DNA of 64,000 nucleotides from Ruminococcus flavefaciens (GCF_900143025.1 NZ_FRCT01000006.1:127083-191082); one strand, 5' to 3'; numbered from the stretch's first letter, positions 7,662 to 17,633 are shown. The notes: a model not told the origin generated them from the letters alone. Numbers and translations: made by a program.

Positions 7662-9650
7662 TTAATCCTCTTTCCAGAATTCCTTCTGGAAGTATTTGGA
7701 GTTGAGCTGTATTTGCTGCAAGAACTTATCCTTGCCGAGTTCTTCGCACAAGGTAGGCTTATCGGAGAAAAGGTCGGTACCAAGTCCGAGACGGTCTCCT
7801 TCTATATCAACTCCTATTGCCGACAATGTAGTGGGGAACATATCCATTGGAGTGAATAGCCTGTTCTTGGCGTTTACAGGCTCTTTCTGAGCGTTGATTA
7901 TACAGTTGTAGGTGGTGCGTGTATAGTCGGAGGTCTTGTTTCTGAACAGTGTTCTTGCTTCAACGGGAGAAAGGTGGTCGCCGTAGATTATTATTACCGT
8001 ATCATCTGCAAAGGGCTGTTCCTGCACCCAATGTACAAAGTTTGTTATCTGGCGGTCAGAGCACTCTATGCAGGCTGATCTGTCATCGGTGACGCTGTCA
8101 TCGCAAAGCTTGCATCTGTATCCGCCCTCAGGCATATGTGTATCGAGAGTGTAAAGTGTTACTGCAAAGGGCTCGTCTTTTTGTGCTAGCTGAGAGATGA
8201 CCTGCTTTGAAATATCAAAGAGTTTTGCATCATCAAAACCAAAATGATCGTATCGTTCGGGGATAAAGCCTTTTTTTACAGCGTTGAAAAAATCTATGAG
8301 CTCAGAGTTCTTTTCCTTTCCGAAGTATATGTCTATACCCGAAAATGAAGCCTTTTCGCCTCTGATGAAGGTCTGATTGTAGCCAGCATCACTGAGAAGC
8401 TTTTCGAGCTTTACGGCAGAGGGAAGGATAGCGTTTGTGGGATTTTCCTGATTGATTATGCCTGAAAAGAAGGGCATGAAGGATATTCCCGAGGTCTGTG
8501 CAACACATGAACCCATAGTGTAGTTTATAGCAGGATAGAATATCGACTGTCCTCCGAGGTCGTTATCGTTGGAGAAATTGATATTATCTGAGGCAAGCTT
8601 TATAAGGTTTGGGATATGATCGTTGTCCTGAATACCGCCGTTTGCAAATGAAGTATAGGCGTTTTCGATACTTTCGGCGGATATGTAGATCAGATTTTTT
8701 TTCTTCTCGGGGAATGTCAGCAGGCTCATATCGGGTTTGATGTAATGATCCTCGTATATTGTTGACGAGCTTCTTTGGTTTTTGATGTAGGTTTTAAGAC
8801 TTACCTGATTGGCAAGCAGAAAAACAGAAGAAGCAAGCATAGCTATGAGCGGTACTTCCTTTAATATGCCCTTTGTCATTTCTGATTTTGTCATAACGAA
8901 GGACTCTGACCTGTCGGGACTTCTCAATTCATATTTGTCCTGATTGCTTTTTATGACTGAGCTTACAATAAAAAAGCCGTTCGCAATGACAAGTGCTATC
9001 ACAAAACCTGCTATTATATATGCGATTTCCTTTGTGATGCCGCCCTGTATAAATCTGAGAGTGAACAGGATAACGCTGAGGTCGGTGCTTGGGAACTGGA
9101 GCTTGAGGTAAATGGTGGCGGCGATGCAAAGTGTAGCTGTCAGGAATATCAATGTGTTTATGAGACCTGAGATGCGAAGCTTGATTTTTGGGGAGTCCTT
9201 GCCGCGTTTAAAGGCAGGGGAGTAGTATACCGCCCAGCTTTTCCAGATAATACCGAAACGTTTTTTCTTGTCGTACTGCTTTGTAAGCAGCTTATCGGCA
9301 AGACTGAAAGCATAGTATATCAGAACAGGTATGCCCCACAGCAGAAGCCATTTGATGATATCATATTCATTGTCTGCGATACTTACCTGTATATAGTCGT
9401 TTGCTTTGAAGTACATTGCGGTGCAGTATACTGCGGAAAAAAGCAGTTTATAAAACCAGTTCTGCGATTTGAAGAACGGCTTCGGGATAATGAACAGGCT
9501 TATTATCGAAGAAAAGGTTATGGCTGAATGTAAAAGCACAACGTGGATCGGAGGCGAAGTGATAAGGAGCAATGTGGCGATAAAGCCCGCTATTATAACA
9601 GCGATCAACGAAAATATAAGATAATACATTCTTGAGGCGTTTTTTTTCAT
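7662..9650 (-). CDS. Membrane phosphoglycerol transferase/LtaS-like sulfatase-fold protein (OpgB type)
   Basis: The start is the ATG at 9650 behind GGAGGACTATA, giving 662 residues; an upstream in-frame start lacks a site. Several hydrophobic helices fill residues 1-270. An extracytoplasmic alkaline-phosphatase/sulfatase domain follows, beginning at KKNLIYISAESIEN. The nucleophile region NYTMGSCVAQTSG resembles MdoB/OpgB (YT..G.VASQCG) more than the LtaS GKTSDSEF. Further metal-site motifs are DTHMPEGG and IIYGDHLSP. Such enzymes move phosphoglycerol from phosphatidylglycerol onto envelope glycans or teichoic acids. Four cysteines (CKLC and CIEC) follow DTHMPEGG and could form disulfides or bind metal. 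The gene is monocistronic and convergent with the Rrf2 gene. Confidence 0.85.
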   Translation of the reverse strand: MKKNASRMYYLIFSLIAVIIAGFIATLLLITSPPIHVVLLHSAITFSSIISLFIIPKPFFKSQNWFYKLLFSAVYCTAMYFKANDYIQVSIADNEYDIIKWLLLWGIPVLIYYAFSLADKLLTKQYDKKKRFGIIWKSWAVYYSPAFKRGKDSPKIKLRISGLINTLIFLTATLCIAATIYLKLQFPSTDLSVILFTLRFIQGGITKEIAYIIAGFVIALVIANGFFIVSSVIKSNQDKYELRSPDRSESFVMTKSEMTKGILKEVPLIAMLASSVFLLANQVSLKTYIKNQRSSSTIYEDHYIKPDMSLLTFPEKKKNLIYISAESIENAYTSFANGGIQDNDHIPNLIKLASDNINFSNDNDLGGQSIFYPAINYTMGSCVAQTSGISFMPFFSGIINQENPTNAILPSAVKLEKLLSDAGYNQTFIRGEKASFSGIDIYFGKEKNSELIDFFNAVKKGFIPERYDHFGFDDAKLFDISKQVISQLAQKDEPFAVTLYTLDTHMPEGGYRCKLCDDSVTDDRSACIECSDRQITNFVHWVQEQPFADDTVIIIYGDHLSPVEARTLFRNKTSDYTRTTYNCIINAQKEPVNAKNRLFTPMDMFPTTLSAIGVDIEGDRLGLGTDLFSDKPTLCEELGKDKFLQQIQLNSKYFQKEFWKED

Positions 9651-9820
9651 TATAGTCCTCCATGTAATAAAGATTATCATTAGTTTTTTTACTTTGAAAT
9701 ACTACCTTTTTATTATAGGCAAATATTGTTGAAACGTCAACCGCATTGCAACAAAAATAATATTTTTAATCAATAAAGCTGTGGCTGTAGGATATGCTTG
9801 CTTATCTGGCAGGATATAAG

Positions 9821-9844
9821 AAAAAGGCGGTGATACCGCCTTTT
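9821..9844. terminator. Bidirectional terminator
   Basis: Stem AAAAGGCGGT/ACCGCCTTTT with a GAT loop, just past the stop of the minus-strand flavoprotein gene at 9858. Confidence 0.7.
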
Positions 9845-9857
9845 ATCTTTATTGTCA

Positions 9858-11189
9858 TTAATTCAAAGCCTGTTCAAGAGCATTTTTTGCAGCTTCTATG
9901 ATGCCCTTGGAGCTGTATGTAGCACCTGAGCAGGCATCTATACCGTCTGCGCTGAGGCTGTTCTTTATCTGAGGAATGACTGTGCTCTTTGCGTCGTCGA
10001 AAAAGTCCGGGTCGTCATCGTCGGCAGATGCTGAAAATGCGGTTATGGTATCGTTTTCGATAGTTATTGATACATGGACCTTTCCGTTATAGCCCTCGCC
10101 TGTGCCCTCAAATGTACCGTTCTTATATTTGAAGGTCTGCTGAGTCTCCTCGGGCTGAGCTTCCTCAGGCTGCTCCTCGGTGTTTTCGGCTTCGGTAACT
10201 TCTTCTGCTTTTTCATCGGCAGCAGCTTCCGTGGTTTTTGTATCTTTATCGGCAGTTGATACTGCTGTTGTTGAAGTCCTGACAGCGGTAGTTGTTTTGG
10301 TGCCGTCAGATGTTGTGACCGCTGTGGTCGCAGTCTGTGTCTGTTCGCTTACAGAAGCTTCGACAGCTGCTTTTGGAGCTGTGCTTGTGACTCTTGTTTT
10401 GGTATTGGTATTTCTTGATACTATTCCGCTCAGACATAACGGGATAATAAATGCACAGGCACATACTGTATTCGGAATGAGCCTTGATGTCTTTTCCTTC
10501 TTTGAAAGATAGTACTTTCTGAACCTGAGAACTGCATAGCCTATGAATACTGCGCTGTATACAAGTACGCTGAGGAAATAGCCCTCTCTGCCTCTCTGAG
10601 CCTTCGGCACGAAAAGCAGCATTATATGAATGTATATCATTGCGTAGAAGAGATAGGCAAGGCGCTGGATATTCTTCCATGTTTTTGCGTTCATCTTCTT
10701 CCTTACAGTCTTGAAGGACATAACGGTAAGAGGTACCATGATGAATGTCATTAAAAGTGACAGGATACAGGTAACGACAAAGTCTCTGTAAGCATCACCG
10801 CTGCCTGTTCTTCCGTTTATAAGGTTGCGGACATACTGCAAGCCGAATGTGACTATGTGTGAGAACGTAAGAAAAGCGGCAGTTATGGAAAGCTCTCCTC
10901 TTATAGTCATAAGCTTCTTAATGGGAGCTGAGCCGTTGGGCAGTGCGCCTGTCCACATTACAACTGCCCAGAAAGCAGCTCCGAGAGCTCCGCGTGAGAA
11001 TATACCTAAAACGTAATCTCTTACTATGCGGTTCGTTATGCTTATGTCGGACTGAGATACATATATGGAAGCGGCTGTGAGTAAAGCAGCCGAAATATAG
11101 AACGCCGCAGGGCATTTTTTTAGTGGCTTGTCAAGGATAAACGCTGTAAAAAGCGCGATAATGAGCGAAATAATAAATAACATATACAT
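9858..11189 (-). CDS. Membrane flavoprotein: ferric-reductase-like transmembrane domain fused to FMN-binding domain
   Basis: The 443-residue protein has three parts. Residues 1-260 hold about six to seven helices with ferric-reductase/YedZ-like features, including two histidines on separate helices (FSHIVTFG and YIHIMLLF) suited to heme b. Residues 265-350 are a Thr/Glu/Ala-rich linker outside the membrane. Residues 355-443 are an FMN-binding domain with DACSGATYSS, the sequence where ApbE-type transferases attach FMN to threonine. I infer a trans-membrane electron path from the cytoplasm via heme to extracellular flavin. It lies downstream of the surface Tp47-like gene on the same strand, 81 bp away, so the pair may form one transcript. 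No apbE gene is visible in the window. Confidence 0.8.
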   Translation of the reverse strand: MYMLFIISLIIALFTAFILDKPLKKCPAAFYISAALLTAASIYVSQSDISITNRIVRDYVLGIFSRGALGAAFWAVVMWTGALPNGSAPIKKLMTIRGELSITAAFLTFSHIVTFGLQYVRNLINGRTGSGDAYRDFVVTCILSLLMTFIMVPLTVMSFKTVRKKMNAKTWKNIQRLAYLFYAMIYIHIMLLFVPKAQRGREGYFLSVLVYSAVFIGYAVLRFRKYYLSKKEKTSRLIPNTVCACAFIIPLCLSGIVSRNTNTKTRVTSTAPKAAVEASVSEQTQTATTAVTTSDGTKTTTAVRTSTTAVSTADKDTKTTEAAADEKAEEVTEAENTEEQPEEAQPEETQQTFKYKNGTFEGTGEGYNGKVHVSITIENDTITAFSASADDDDPDFFDDAKSTVIPQIKNSLSADGIDACSGATYSSKGIIEAAKNALEQALN

Positions 11190-11206
11190 TACAACCTTTC
11201 AGCACT

Positions 11207-11235
11207 TGACCCCCGAGCATTGATTTCGGGGGTCA
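11207..11235. other. Intergenic hairpin between surface protein and flavoprotein genes
   Basis: Perfect 10-bp stem TGACCCCCGA/TCGGGGGTCA with a 9-nt loop. No T-run follows on the minus strand, so it may be an RNA-stability or processing element rather than a full terminator. Confidence 0.55.
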
Positions 11236-11270
11236 TCTGTGCTATGAATTATCTGTCAGGAATTGAAGCT

Positions 11271-12716
11271 TCAGTCGTTTTTCTTTCTGAGTGCAAAAGC
11301 AGTAGCGCCTGCCAGAGCAAGGAGAGCTGCTGGAACAGCCATTCCTCTTACGCCTGTCTTAGGGCTGCTTGAAGCAGATGTTGTAGTCTTTGCAGTCTTT
11401 GAGGTCTTTGCTGTTATCTTAGCTGTAGTTGTTACAGTTGTGGTCTGTGCTTCATTCTTTACCTCAAATCTGTAAGGTGCATTGTAGCCTGTTGAGTTAA
11501 GAACGACGGTATAAGTGCCGTTGCTGTCAAATACCTTTGCGTCGCTTACGGTAGTATCGAAGTTGATAGAGCCGTCCTCATTGAAAAGCTTGATAGCCTT
11601 GCTGCCTGTAGCTCTGTAGGAGGTATCGTTTATCTCAACTGTTGCAAGATTTTTCAGGAAGTTTGCAGCGTCATCGTCGGTGAAGCCGTCTGCCTTTGTA
11701 AGCTTGCCGTCAGCAAATTTTACAGGGATATCATCTGTTGTGAGCAGGAACTGAGCTGTCATAGGAGCGTACTTGCCGTTTTCGTCGGTAACATTTACTG
11801 TGTACTTTCCTGGCTTTGCGTCAGTATAGCTTACCTCTGTTTCAGTAGCTGTGAGTCCCTCGTCTGCGGTGATGACTTTCTTGTAGTCATCGGGGAAGCC
11901 TGTAAGTGAAAGGGGAGTGCTGCCTGTGCCTGCGGAAGCGTCCTCAGCCTTTGCCTCGCCTGCAAATCTGATAGGAAGATACTGCTCTCCCACGTTAACG
12001 GTAGTATATCCGTCAAGTGTGATAAATGTTACAGAGGTAACGGTCTTGCCCTTTGAGCTTTCGTAGTTTTCGTATTTTACGTGGTTTCCGTGGTATTCCA
12101 CAGTCTTGATACCTGCTGACCATGCGTATGAGCCTGATCTCCAGATATTTTCGAGATGACGCATAGCATAGTGGTCATCTTCCTTTGTGTTGATGATTAC
12201 GCCGTAAAGAACAGTGTTCTCGGGATAGCCTGTTACTTTTATCTGATAGTCACCGTAATAGCTGTTTGTGGAAACAGTCGCAGAGCCGTCAACAGTCTGC
12301 TCGCCGTTTGTGTCAACAAGCTTTGATACGTTAAGAGTGTCGCCTGAAAGAGATACCTCTTTATATGCAGCAGGCTTGCTGTCAAGAGGAACGAAGCCGT
12401 ACTTTTCCTTGAGTGCATCAACGTCATCTGATGATACCTCAACAGGGAAGTTTACACCGAGGATAGTTCCGTTGCCGTCGTTGTATGTACCTTCAACGAT
12501 CTCGCCCTTGCCGTTCATTCCCCACTTGCCCTTTGTAGTTGCGGAGGATACAGCGTCAACTGTGTATGCGTCCTCGATCTCTGCCTTGTAGAATTCGGCA
12601 TAGGGTATGTTCATTGTACCGTATACCTTTTCACTGTCAGCAGAAGCTGAAAGCGGAACAGCAGTAAGCGATAATGTACAGACTGCGGCACTGATTATTG
12701 AGTTGATCTTTTTCAT
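11271..12716 (-). CDS. Surface-anchored Tp47-domain-like protein
   Basis: The 481-residue exported protein has a signal peptide (1-26), then sequence like proteins annotated as penicillin-binding Tp47 domain C proteins: YGTMNIPYAEFY, DAVSSATT, GDYQIKV, YAMRHLENIW and YLPIRF in the usual order. The C-terminus is a Thr/Lys-rich stretch, then SPKTG, a hydrophobic helix and RKKND, a variant sortase signal with P-K-T-G instead of LPxTG. The start ATG follows AAAGGAG. Function of these Firmicutes homologues is not established; treponemal Tp47 has been linked to beta-lactam binding. Its neighbour, an extracellular flavin-carrying reductase, suggests a surface redox or metal/heme-handling pair. The link is inference. 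Confidence 0.7.
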   Translation of the reverse strand: MKKINSIISAAVCTLSLTAVPLSASADSEKVYGTMNIPYAEFYKAEIEDAYTVDAVSSATTKGKWGMNGKGEIVEGTYNDGNGTILGVNFPVEVSSDDVDALKEKYGFVPLDSKPAAYKEVSLSGDTLNVSKLVDTNGEQTVDGSATVSTNSYYGDYQIKVTGYPENTVLYGVIINTKEDDHYAMRHLENIWRSGSYAWSAGIKTVEYHGNHVKYENYESSKGKTVTSVTFITLDGYTTVNVGEQYLPIRFAGEAKAEDASAGTGSTPLSLTGFPDDYKKVITADEGLTATETEVSYTDAKPGKYTVNVTDENGKYAPMTAQFLLTTDDIPVKFADGKLTKADGFTDDDAANFLKNLATVEINDTSYRATGSKAIKLFNEDGSINFDTTVSDAKVFDSNGTYTVVLNSTGYNAPYRFEVKNEAQTTTVTTTAKITAKTSKTAKTTTSASSSPKTGVRGMAVPAALLALAGATAFALRKKND

Positions 12717-13385
12717 TTCTTATGCTCCTTTTTTTACTTAGTTGTATGAAAAAATTAATACATAGACAAATAATATTTTACCGCATACATTATAATATGT
12801 CAATGTGATTTTTCAATAACTTAATTAAATACAATACGTCATTATTTTGTTAAACATGGCATATATTCGGTGGAAAATTCTCCTTTATTCTGAAAATTAC
12901 AGGTGTGTTGAAAGATATGTACATACTAACATGAGCTCTGAACGTTTCTGTATCGGGCTTTGAGTTTGGCAAATTTTGGCAAGCAATTTGAACATAATAT
13001 TGCTGAAATTTTTGTGCAAGTAAAAATAGTGCTAAAATCGCGTAAAATAGAACAAGATTTTACAATAAAGATTGACCGATTATTGCTGATTAACAATCAA
13101 AAATTGCGTTGTTGTTAATAACATCTTTACTTTTTCTGTTATATATTGTATATTTACATTAAAGATATTAGACAATTATGCTATACGTTCAGCATAATAA
13201 CCGTTTTAGGTGTATTTTTTGCAGTAAGATGTCAGTCGATTTTCTTTATATTGTTTATTCATTTGTTTTGTATGAGTGAAGAGCGGCTGCATTTGTGCGA
13301 TATGCCCAAAGAGTTTTCCTGTTCGGTTTTAAGGCGAACTGTTCAGGAGTGAAGAAAATGCAAAGATTAAAAAGGAGTGATCGGA
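12717..13385. other. AT-rich divergent intergenic region
   Basis: About 670 bp separate the minus-strand Tp47-like gene from the plus-strand esterase gene. It is AT-rich and must hold both promoters. A reading frame at 13146-13352 lacks a ribosome binding site and is not called. No known riboswitch or T-box could be recognised by eye. Confidence 0.5.
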
Positions 13386-16300
13386 GTGAAAAAGAATACA
13401 CTCAAAAGGATCGTCGGCGGAACCGTATCCGCAATGATGATCGCAGCAAGTATGCCTCTCTCAACCTCAGCAGGTGGTTTTGGCTGGGGCGGCAACGGCG
13501 GCGGAATGGACTGGAGCGGCTTCGCAGGCGGTTTCAATGACACAAACAATAACGTAGGCGGAGATGCAGGCAACGGCGGCAACGCTAAATCAGGTCTCAA
13601 TGCTGAGATCAAGAACGATATGCCTACAACCGTACCTAACGGCGTTGAGCAGAAGAGCCAGTGTAAGGTCGAGAATAAGACTTATATGTGCAAATACACG
13701 GGAAAGCAGAAGAAGTGCAACGTTATTCTGCCTCCTAACTATAATTCAAGCAAGAAATATCCTGTAATGTTCGTTCTTCACGGCATCATGGGAAGCGAAA
13801 ACGACATGGTAAGCGGTATGGGCGTTCAGGAGCTTATGACAGGACTTATGTCAAGCGGCAAGTCTGAGGAGTTCATCGTTGTTACACCGAATATGTTCAC
13901 AAGTAAGACTATGAACGGTCCGAGCGGTATCAACCAGCAGACCTGTGCAGAGTATGATAACTTCCTCTATGATGTTACAGAAAGCCTTCTTCCTTTCATC
14001 AAGGAGAATTACTCCGTAAAGGAAGGCAGAGAGAATACAGCTATCACAGGCTTCTCAATGGGCGGACGTGAGGCTATCTACTGCGGTCTTATGCGTCCTG
14101 ACGTATTCGGCTATGTTGGCGGTGCTTGCCCTGCTCCCGGAATAACTCCTGGTTCTGATATGTATATGCAGCACCCCGGCTGTATGCAGGAGAGTGAGAT
14201 GAAGTTCAGAGATGTAGGTCCTGAGCCTGCTGTATTTATGATAACAGGCGGTACAAACGACTCTGTTGTTGGTACATTCCCTAAGCAGTACAGCGATATT
14301 CTTACAAGAAACGGCGTAAACCATGTTTACCAGTCAATCCCCGGCGGCGGTCACGGCGCTGAGTCTGTAAAGCCTCATCTCTATACATTTATGAGATATG
14401 CGTTCAAGGGCTCGGAGTCATCTGTTGTCACAACAACAACTACTACAACTACCACAGCTGTAACTACGACCACTGTCACAACAACAGCTGCTCCTGTAGC
14501 AACTACAACTGTTGACCTCAAGGCTGCTCTTAACGAAAAGGTAACTGTATGGGGCGACGCAAATATAGACGGTTTAGTTGATATGAGCGACGTTGTTGCT
14601 ATCATGCAGTCACTTGCAAATCCAAACAAATACTTCCTTTCAGATCAGGGCAAGTATAACGGTGACGTTTCAGAAGCAGGCGCTGGTATCACAAGCAACG
14701 ATGCACTTTCTATACAGAAATTCCTCCTGGGTCTTGTAAAGACTCTTCCGGAGAGCTATTCAAGCAAGCTGGACGGCGGCGTAAGTGTAGTAACTACTAC
14801 AACTACAAATGCTCCCGAGATAATTACAACAACAGTTGTTCCTGTAGCAAGTGCTTCCATAAAGGATAACTTTGATTCAGGCGTTGGCGACTGGGCAGGC
14901 AGAGGCGCAGCTTCTGTTGATGTTTCGGATAATGCATATTACGGCGCATCAGGAAAGTCGCTCTTGATTACAGACAGAAGTGCTGAGTGGAACGGTGCAG
15001 CTATCAACCTCGGTTCAGACTTCCAGCCTGGTCAGACATACAGCATAAGTCTTGCAGCTCTCCAGATGTCAGGCAGCTCGGCTGATATCCAGATATCTCT
15101 CCAGCAGGGCGGCAACGGCGGCGGAAGCGCAGTTTATACATCTATCGCAAAGGCAACCTGCGAAAGCGGTGTATGGACAAAGATCGAGAATACATCATTC
15201 ACTATTCCCGATAACGCAGGCGATATGATACTTTACGTTGAGACTGTTGAGAGCTCAGGCGACCTTATGGACTTCTATATAGACGATGTTCTGGTTGCAG
15301 CAGAGGGTACCAAGTCATCAGTTACAACAGGCGGAGCAGGCAAGGTACCTGAGGTCGTTATACCTCCTACACCTACAGTTGACACAACTAAGTGGGACAA
15401 CTATAAGGAAACAGCTTCTGCTCAGTATATCGACTTCTACAAGAGCTCAATAAAGCACATGGGCAACACATACAGACTTACTCAGAAGCTTACAGCAGCT
15501 GAGAGCGGTTCACCTCTTACTGTAGCTTACCTCGGCGGTTCTATCACAGAGGGCAAGAACTATACAACACCTTTCTCCAACTACCTCAAGACAACCTTTG
15601 CAAAGGGCAGCTTCAAGGAAATAAATGCAGGTCTCTCAGGTACATCTTCAGTTGTAGGACTTGTCCGCAGCGAAAAGCAGATCGTTGAGCAGAAGCCTGA
15701 TATCATCTTCCTTGAATTCTCAGTAAACGACCACGAGGATATCATGTACAAGAAGTGCTTCGAGAGCTGTATCAAGAAGTTCCTTGATATGCCTAACGAG
15801 CCTGCTGTAGGTATCATCATCACACGCGCAAAGGGCGGCTTCTCAAGCCAGTCACAGATGTATCCTATCGGCAAGAACTTCGATATCCCTGTAATAAGCA
15901 TGGACGATGCTCTTACAAAGGCATTCAACAGCAACTTCCTCCAGCCCGGCGACTACTACACAGACGAGTATCACCCACATCAGAAGGGCGGTCAGCTCGT
16001 AGCTGATTGTATGGCATACTATGTACGTCAGGCATTAAAGTCCGAGAACCAGTCTGCAGGTTATACTCAGCCAACTAAGTATGTTTACGGCGCAGAGTAT
16101 GCAAACTGTGTAAACGTTGATCCTAAGAACCTCACAGGCTTCAATGCAGGTTCATGGAAGTCAGGCGGCGGATACAACAATAACCCTGGTCTCAACTACT
16201 CATACACACTCAACGGCGGCAGCCCTATGACCTTCAAGACACAGGGCAAGGGACTCATCATAGTATTCAAGGCTAACAGCTCAGGTATGGGCAGCATCAA

Positions 16301-16466
16301 TGTAACTGTAAACGGCAAGACCACAAAGGTCAACGGAAATAAGCAGTACACATGGGGCGGTCCTGATGCAGAGCTCGGCTACTATCAGGATACAACAGGA
16401 GACCTCGATGTTTCAATAAGCGGAAGCGGCAGCTTCACTATCTGGGGCATTGGTCTCGTAAAGTAA
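13386..16466 (+). CDS. Bifunctional cellulosomal esterase: CE1 - dockerin - CBM - SGNH hydrolase
   Basis: A GTG at 13377 overlaps the ribosome binding site AAAGGAG (13371-13377), so the GTG at 13386, 8 bp away, is the better start (1027 residues). Order: signal peptide; Gly/Asn-rich spacer; CE1 alpha/beta-hydrolase (about 83-341) with nucleophile S224 in GFSMGG; Thr linker; internal dockerin (about 387-455, VWGDANIDGLVDMSDVV); second Thr linker; a jelly-roll CBM (about 490-640); SGNH hydrolase (about 691-890) with S719 in GGSITEG and D860/H863 in DEYHPH; and a C-terminal beta domain. CE1 members are acetylxylan or feruloyl esterases; SGNH modules of this style are usually acetyl esterases. 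The two activities would strip side groups from xylan. R. flavefaciens CesA has a comparable esterase-dockerin-esterase plan. A terminator follows. Confidence 0.9.
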   Translation: MKKNTLKRIVGGTVSAMMIAASMPLSTSAGGFGWGGNGGGMDWSGFAGGFNDTNNNVGGDAGNGGNAKSGLNAEIKNDMPTTVPNGVEQKSQCKVENKTYMCKYTGKQKKCNVILPPNYNSSKKYPVMFVLHGIMGSENDMVSGMGVQELMTGLMSSGKSEEFIVVTPNMFTSKTMNGPSGINQQTCAEYDNFLYDVTESLLPFIKENYSVKEGRENTAITGFSMGGREAIYCGLMRPDVFGYVGGACPAPGITPGSDMYMQHPGCMQESEMKFRDVGPEPAVFMITGGTNDSVVGTFPKQYSDILTRNGVNHVYQSIPGGGHGAESVKPHLYTFMRYAFKGSESSVVTTTTTTTTTAVTTTTVTTTAAPVATTTVDLKAALNEKVTVWGDANIDGLVDMSDVVAIMQSLANPNKYFLSDQGKYNGDVSEAGAGITSNDALSIQKFLLGLVKTLPESYSSKLDGGVSVVTTTTTNAPEIITTTVVPVASASIKDNFDSGVGDWAGRGAASVDVSDNAYYGASGKSLLITDRSAEWNGAAINLGSDFQPGQTYSISLAALQMSGSSADIQISLQQGGNGGGSAVYTSIAKATCESGVWTKIENTSFTIPDNAGDMILYVETVESSGDLMDFYIDDVLVAAEGTKSSVTTGGAGKVPEVVIPPTPTVDTTKWDNYKETASAQYIDFYKSSIKHMGNTYRLTQKLTAAESGSPLTVAYLGGSITEGKNYTTPFSNYLKTTFAKGSFKEINAGLSGTSSVVGLVRSEKQIVEQKPDIIFLEFSVNDHEDIMYKKCFESCIKKFLDMPNEPAVGIIITRAKGGFSSQSQMYPIGKNFDIPVISMDDALTKAFNSNFLQPGDYYTDEYHPHQKGGQLVADCMAYYVRQALKSENQSAGYTQPTKYVYGAEYANCVNVDPKNLTGFNAGSWKSGGGYNNNPGLNYSYTLNGGSPMTFKTQGKGLIIVFKANSSGMGSINVTVNGKTTKVNGNKQYTWGGPDAELGYYQDTTGDLDVSISGSGSFTIWGIGLVK

Positions 16467-16477
16467 TAACTAATATT

Positions 16478-16507
16478 AAAAGCTCCGACTATTGTCGGAG
16501 CTTTTTT
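16478..16507. terminator. Terminator after the bifunctional esterase gene
   Basis: Stem AAAAGCTCCGAC/GTCGGAGCTTTT, loop TATT, followed by TT; it also sits 7 bp from the minus-strand PAP2 stop and may work in both directions. Confidence 0.85.
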
Positions 16508-16513
16508 ATGTTC

Positions 16514-17482
16514 TTATGTAATTTTTTGTGATATGCGAAGCTGTATTGCTGCACAGGCTATAGATGAAAGAACGCCTATTATAGCTCCTGCGGAGACATC
16601 GCTCAGGTAATGCGCTCCGAGTAACATTCTTGTGAACATTATGATGATACAGAAAATAAAGCCTGCAACGAAAAGCTGCATCTGCTTATTTTTCAGCTTA
16701 GGAAACAGCCATGCAAGAGAGGGAAATATGCACGTTGACAGGCTGCTGAATATACTGTGGCCGCTGGGAAAGGAGCGGAATTCGTCGGCATTGATACCGT
16801 ATGCAGCAACGTATTTCTCAGCGCCTGTAAACGGTTTGTACCACGGAACAAATGTTATCCCCTCATATCCGAGGACTGCGGTGCGGTATCGCGGACGGTC
16901 AAAAAAGTTTTTCATCACCTGCATGGATATAAATGCGAAAAGCAGCACAATGAAAAGTCCGAATATTCTTTGTGTAAGCAGCTTGTCATCTGATTTTTTG
17001 GCGTAAAAATATCCTATAAAAAACAGGGGATATTCAAGTATTGCACTGATTATTATTATCACGGGAAGATTTCCGATGAATGACGGAAATATTTCTCCTA
17101 AGTTGTTTCTTGATGCAAGGGTTTTTCCGCCGTTGAATCCTAAGAATAACGCTGTAAGAATAAAAAAGGTGCATATAACCATTTTGAACTGCTTGCTTTT
17201 TGACGAATGAAGGGTCCGTTCGTAAAGGGCTCCGTAAAACAGTACCTGTACCGCATATATAGGGTAGACCCCTGTTGACGTTATGACCTTAATAAAAGTA
17301 TTATCTGGAGAGAAAAGCGTTTCCGCCACAGTCCTGTCGCAGAATGTTCCCGTCAGGAACAATAAGATAAGTAAAAGCAGCGCAGCTATGAGCAGCTTTA
17401 TCATCTTCCTGTATTTATTTGTATCGTTGATCGCTTTTTGTGTCATTATCTGTACTGATTTCCTTTCCTGTTGCTGCTTCAC
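16514..17482 (-). CDS. PAP2-family membrane phosphatase
   Basis: The integral membrane protein (about 310-322 residues) has six to seven helices and two of the type-2 phosphatidic-acid-phosphatase motifs: FPSGHSIFSS and RMLLGAHYLSDVSAG. The KxxxxxxRP motif is recognisable only as KNFFDRPRYR. Family members dephosphorylate phosphatidic acid, undecaprenyl diphosphate or phosphatidylglycerol phosphate; the substrate cannot be chosen from the sequence. The start is uncertain. GTG at 17482 has AAGGAG about 20 bp upstream, while ATG at 17446 has AGGAAAGGAAA about 14 bp upstream. Confidence 0.8.
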   Translation of the reverse strand: MKQQQERKSVQIMTQKAINDTNKYRKMIKLLIAALLLLILLFLTGTFCDRTVAETLFSPDNTFIKVITSTGVYPIYAVQVLFYGALYERTLHSSKSKQFKMVICTFFILTALFLGFNGGKTLASRNNLGEIFPSFIGNLPVIIIISAILEYPLFFIGYFYAKKSDDKLLTQRIFGLFIVLLFAFISMQVMKNFFDRPRYRTAVLGYEGITFVPWYKPFTGAEKYVAAYGINADEFRSFPSGHSIFSSLSTCIFPSLAWLFPKLKNKQMQLFVAGFIFCIIIMFTRMLLGAHYLSDVSAGAIIGVLSSIACAAIQLRISQKIT

Positions 17483-17604
17483 AAAGCAGCTGAATGATAT
17501 AGCTCCTTAATTTTAGCATACAGCTATGTATTAGTCAAGTCAGCGTTTCGTAAGTATTTACCCTGTTACAAAGATATTTTTGTGACAAATTATATATTTT
17601 TGCG

Positions 17605-17633
17605 TTGACTATGTTTGAAAAATGTGCTATATT
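17605..17633 (+). promoter_or_regulatory. Promoter of the Cna-B-like dockerin gene
   Basis: -35 TTGACT at 17605-17610, 17-bp spacer, -10 TATATT at 17628-17633. Confidence 0.75.

Noticed and set aside
10180-10512. Val-rich plus-strand reading frame
   Set aside because: It is the antisense of the Thr-rich linker of the minus-strand flavoprotein; repeated ACA/ACT codons open the other strand. The same explains frames at 20293-20625 and 61062-61430.
11207-11235. Strong hairpin as an intrinsic terminator
   Set aside because: No T-run follows on the transcribed minus strand, so it is listed only as a hairpin.
13146-13352. 68-codon frame in the esterase leader
   Set aside because: No ribosome binding site, no recognisable family and AT-rich codon use; more likely leader DNA.
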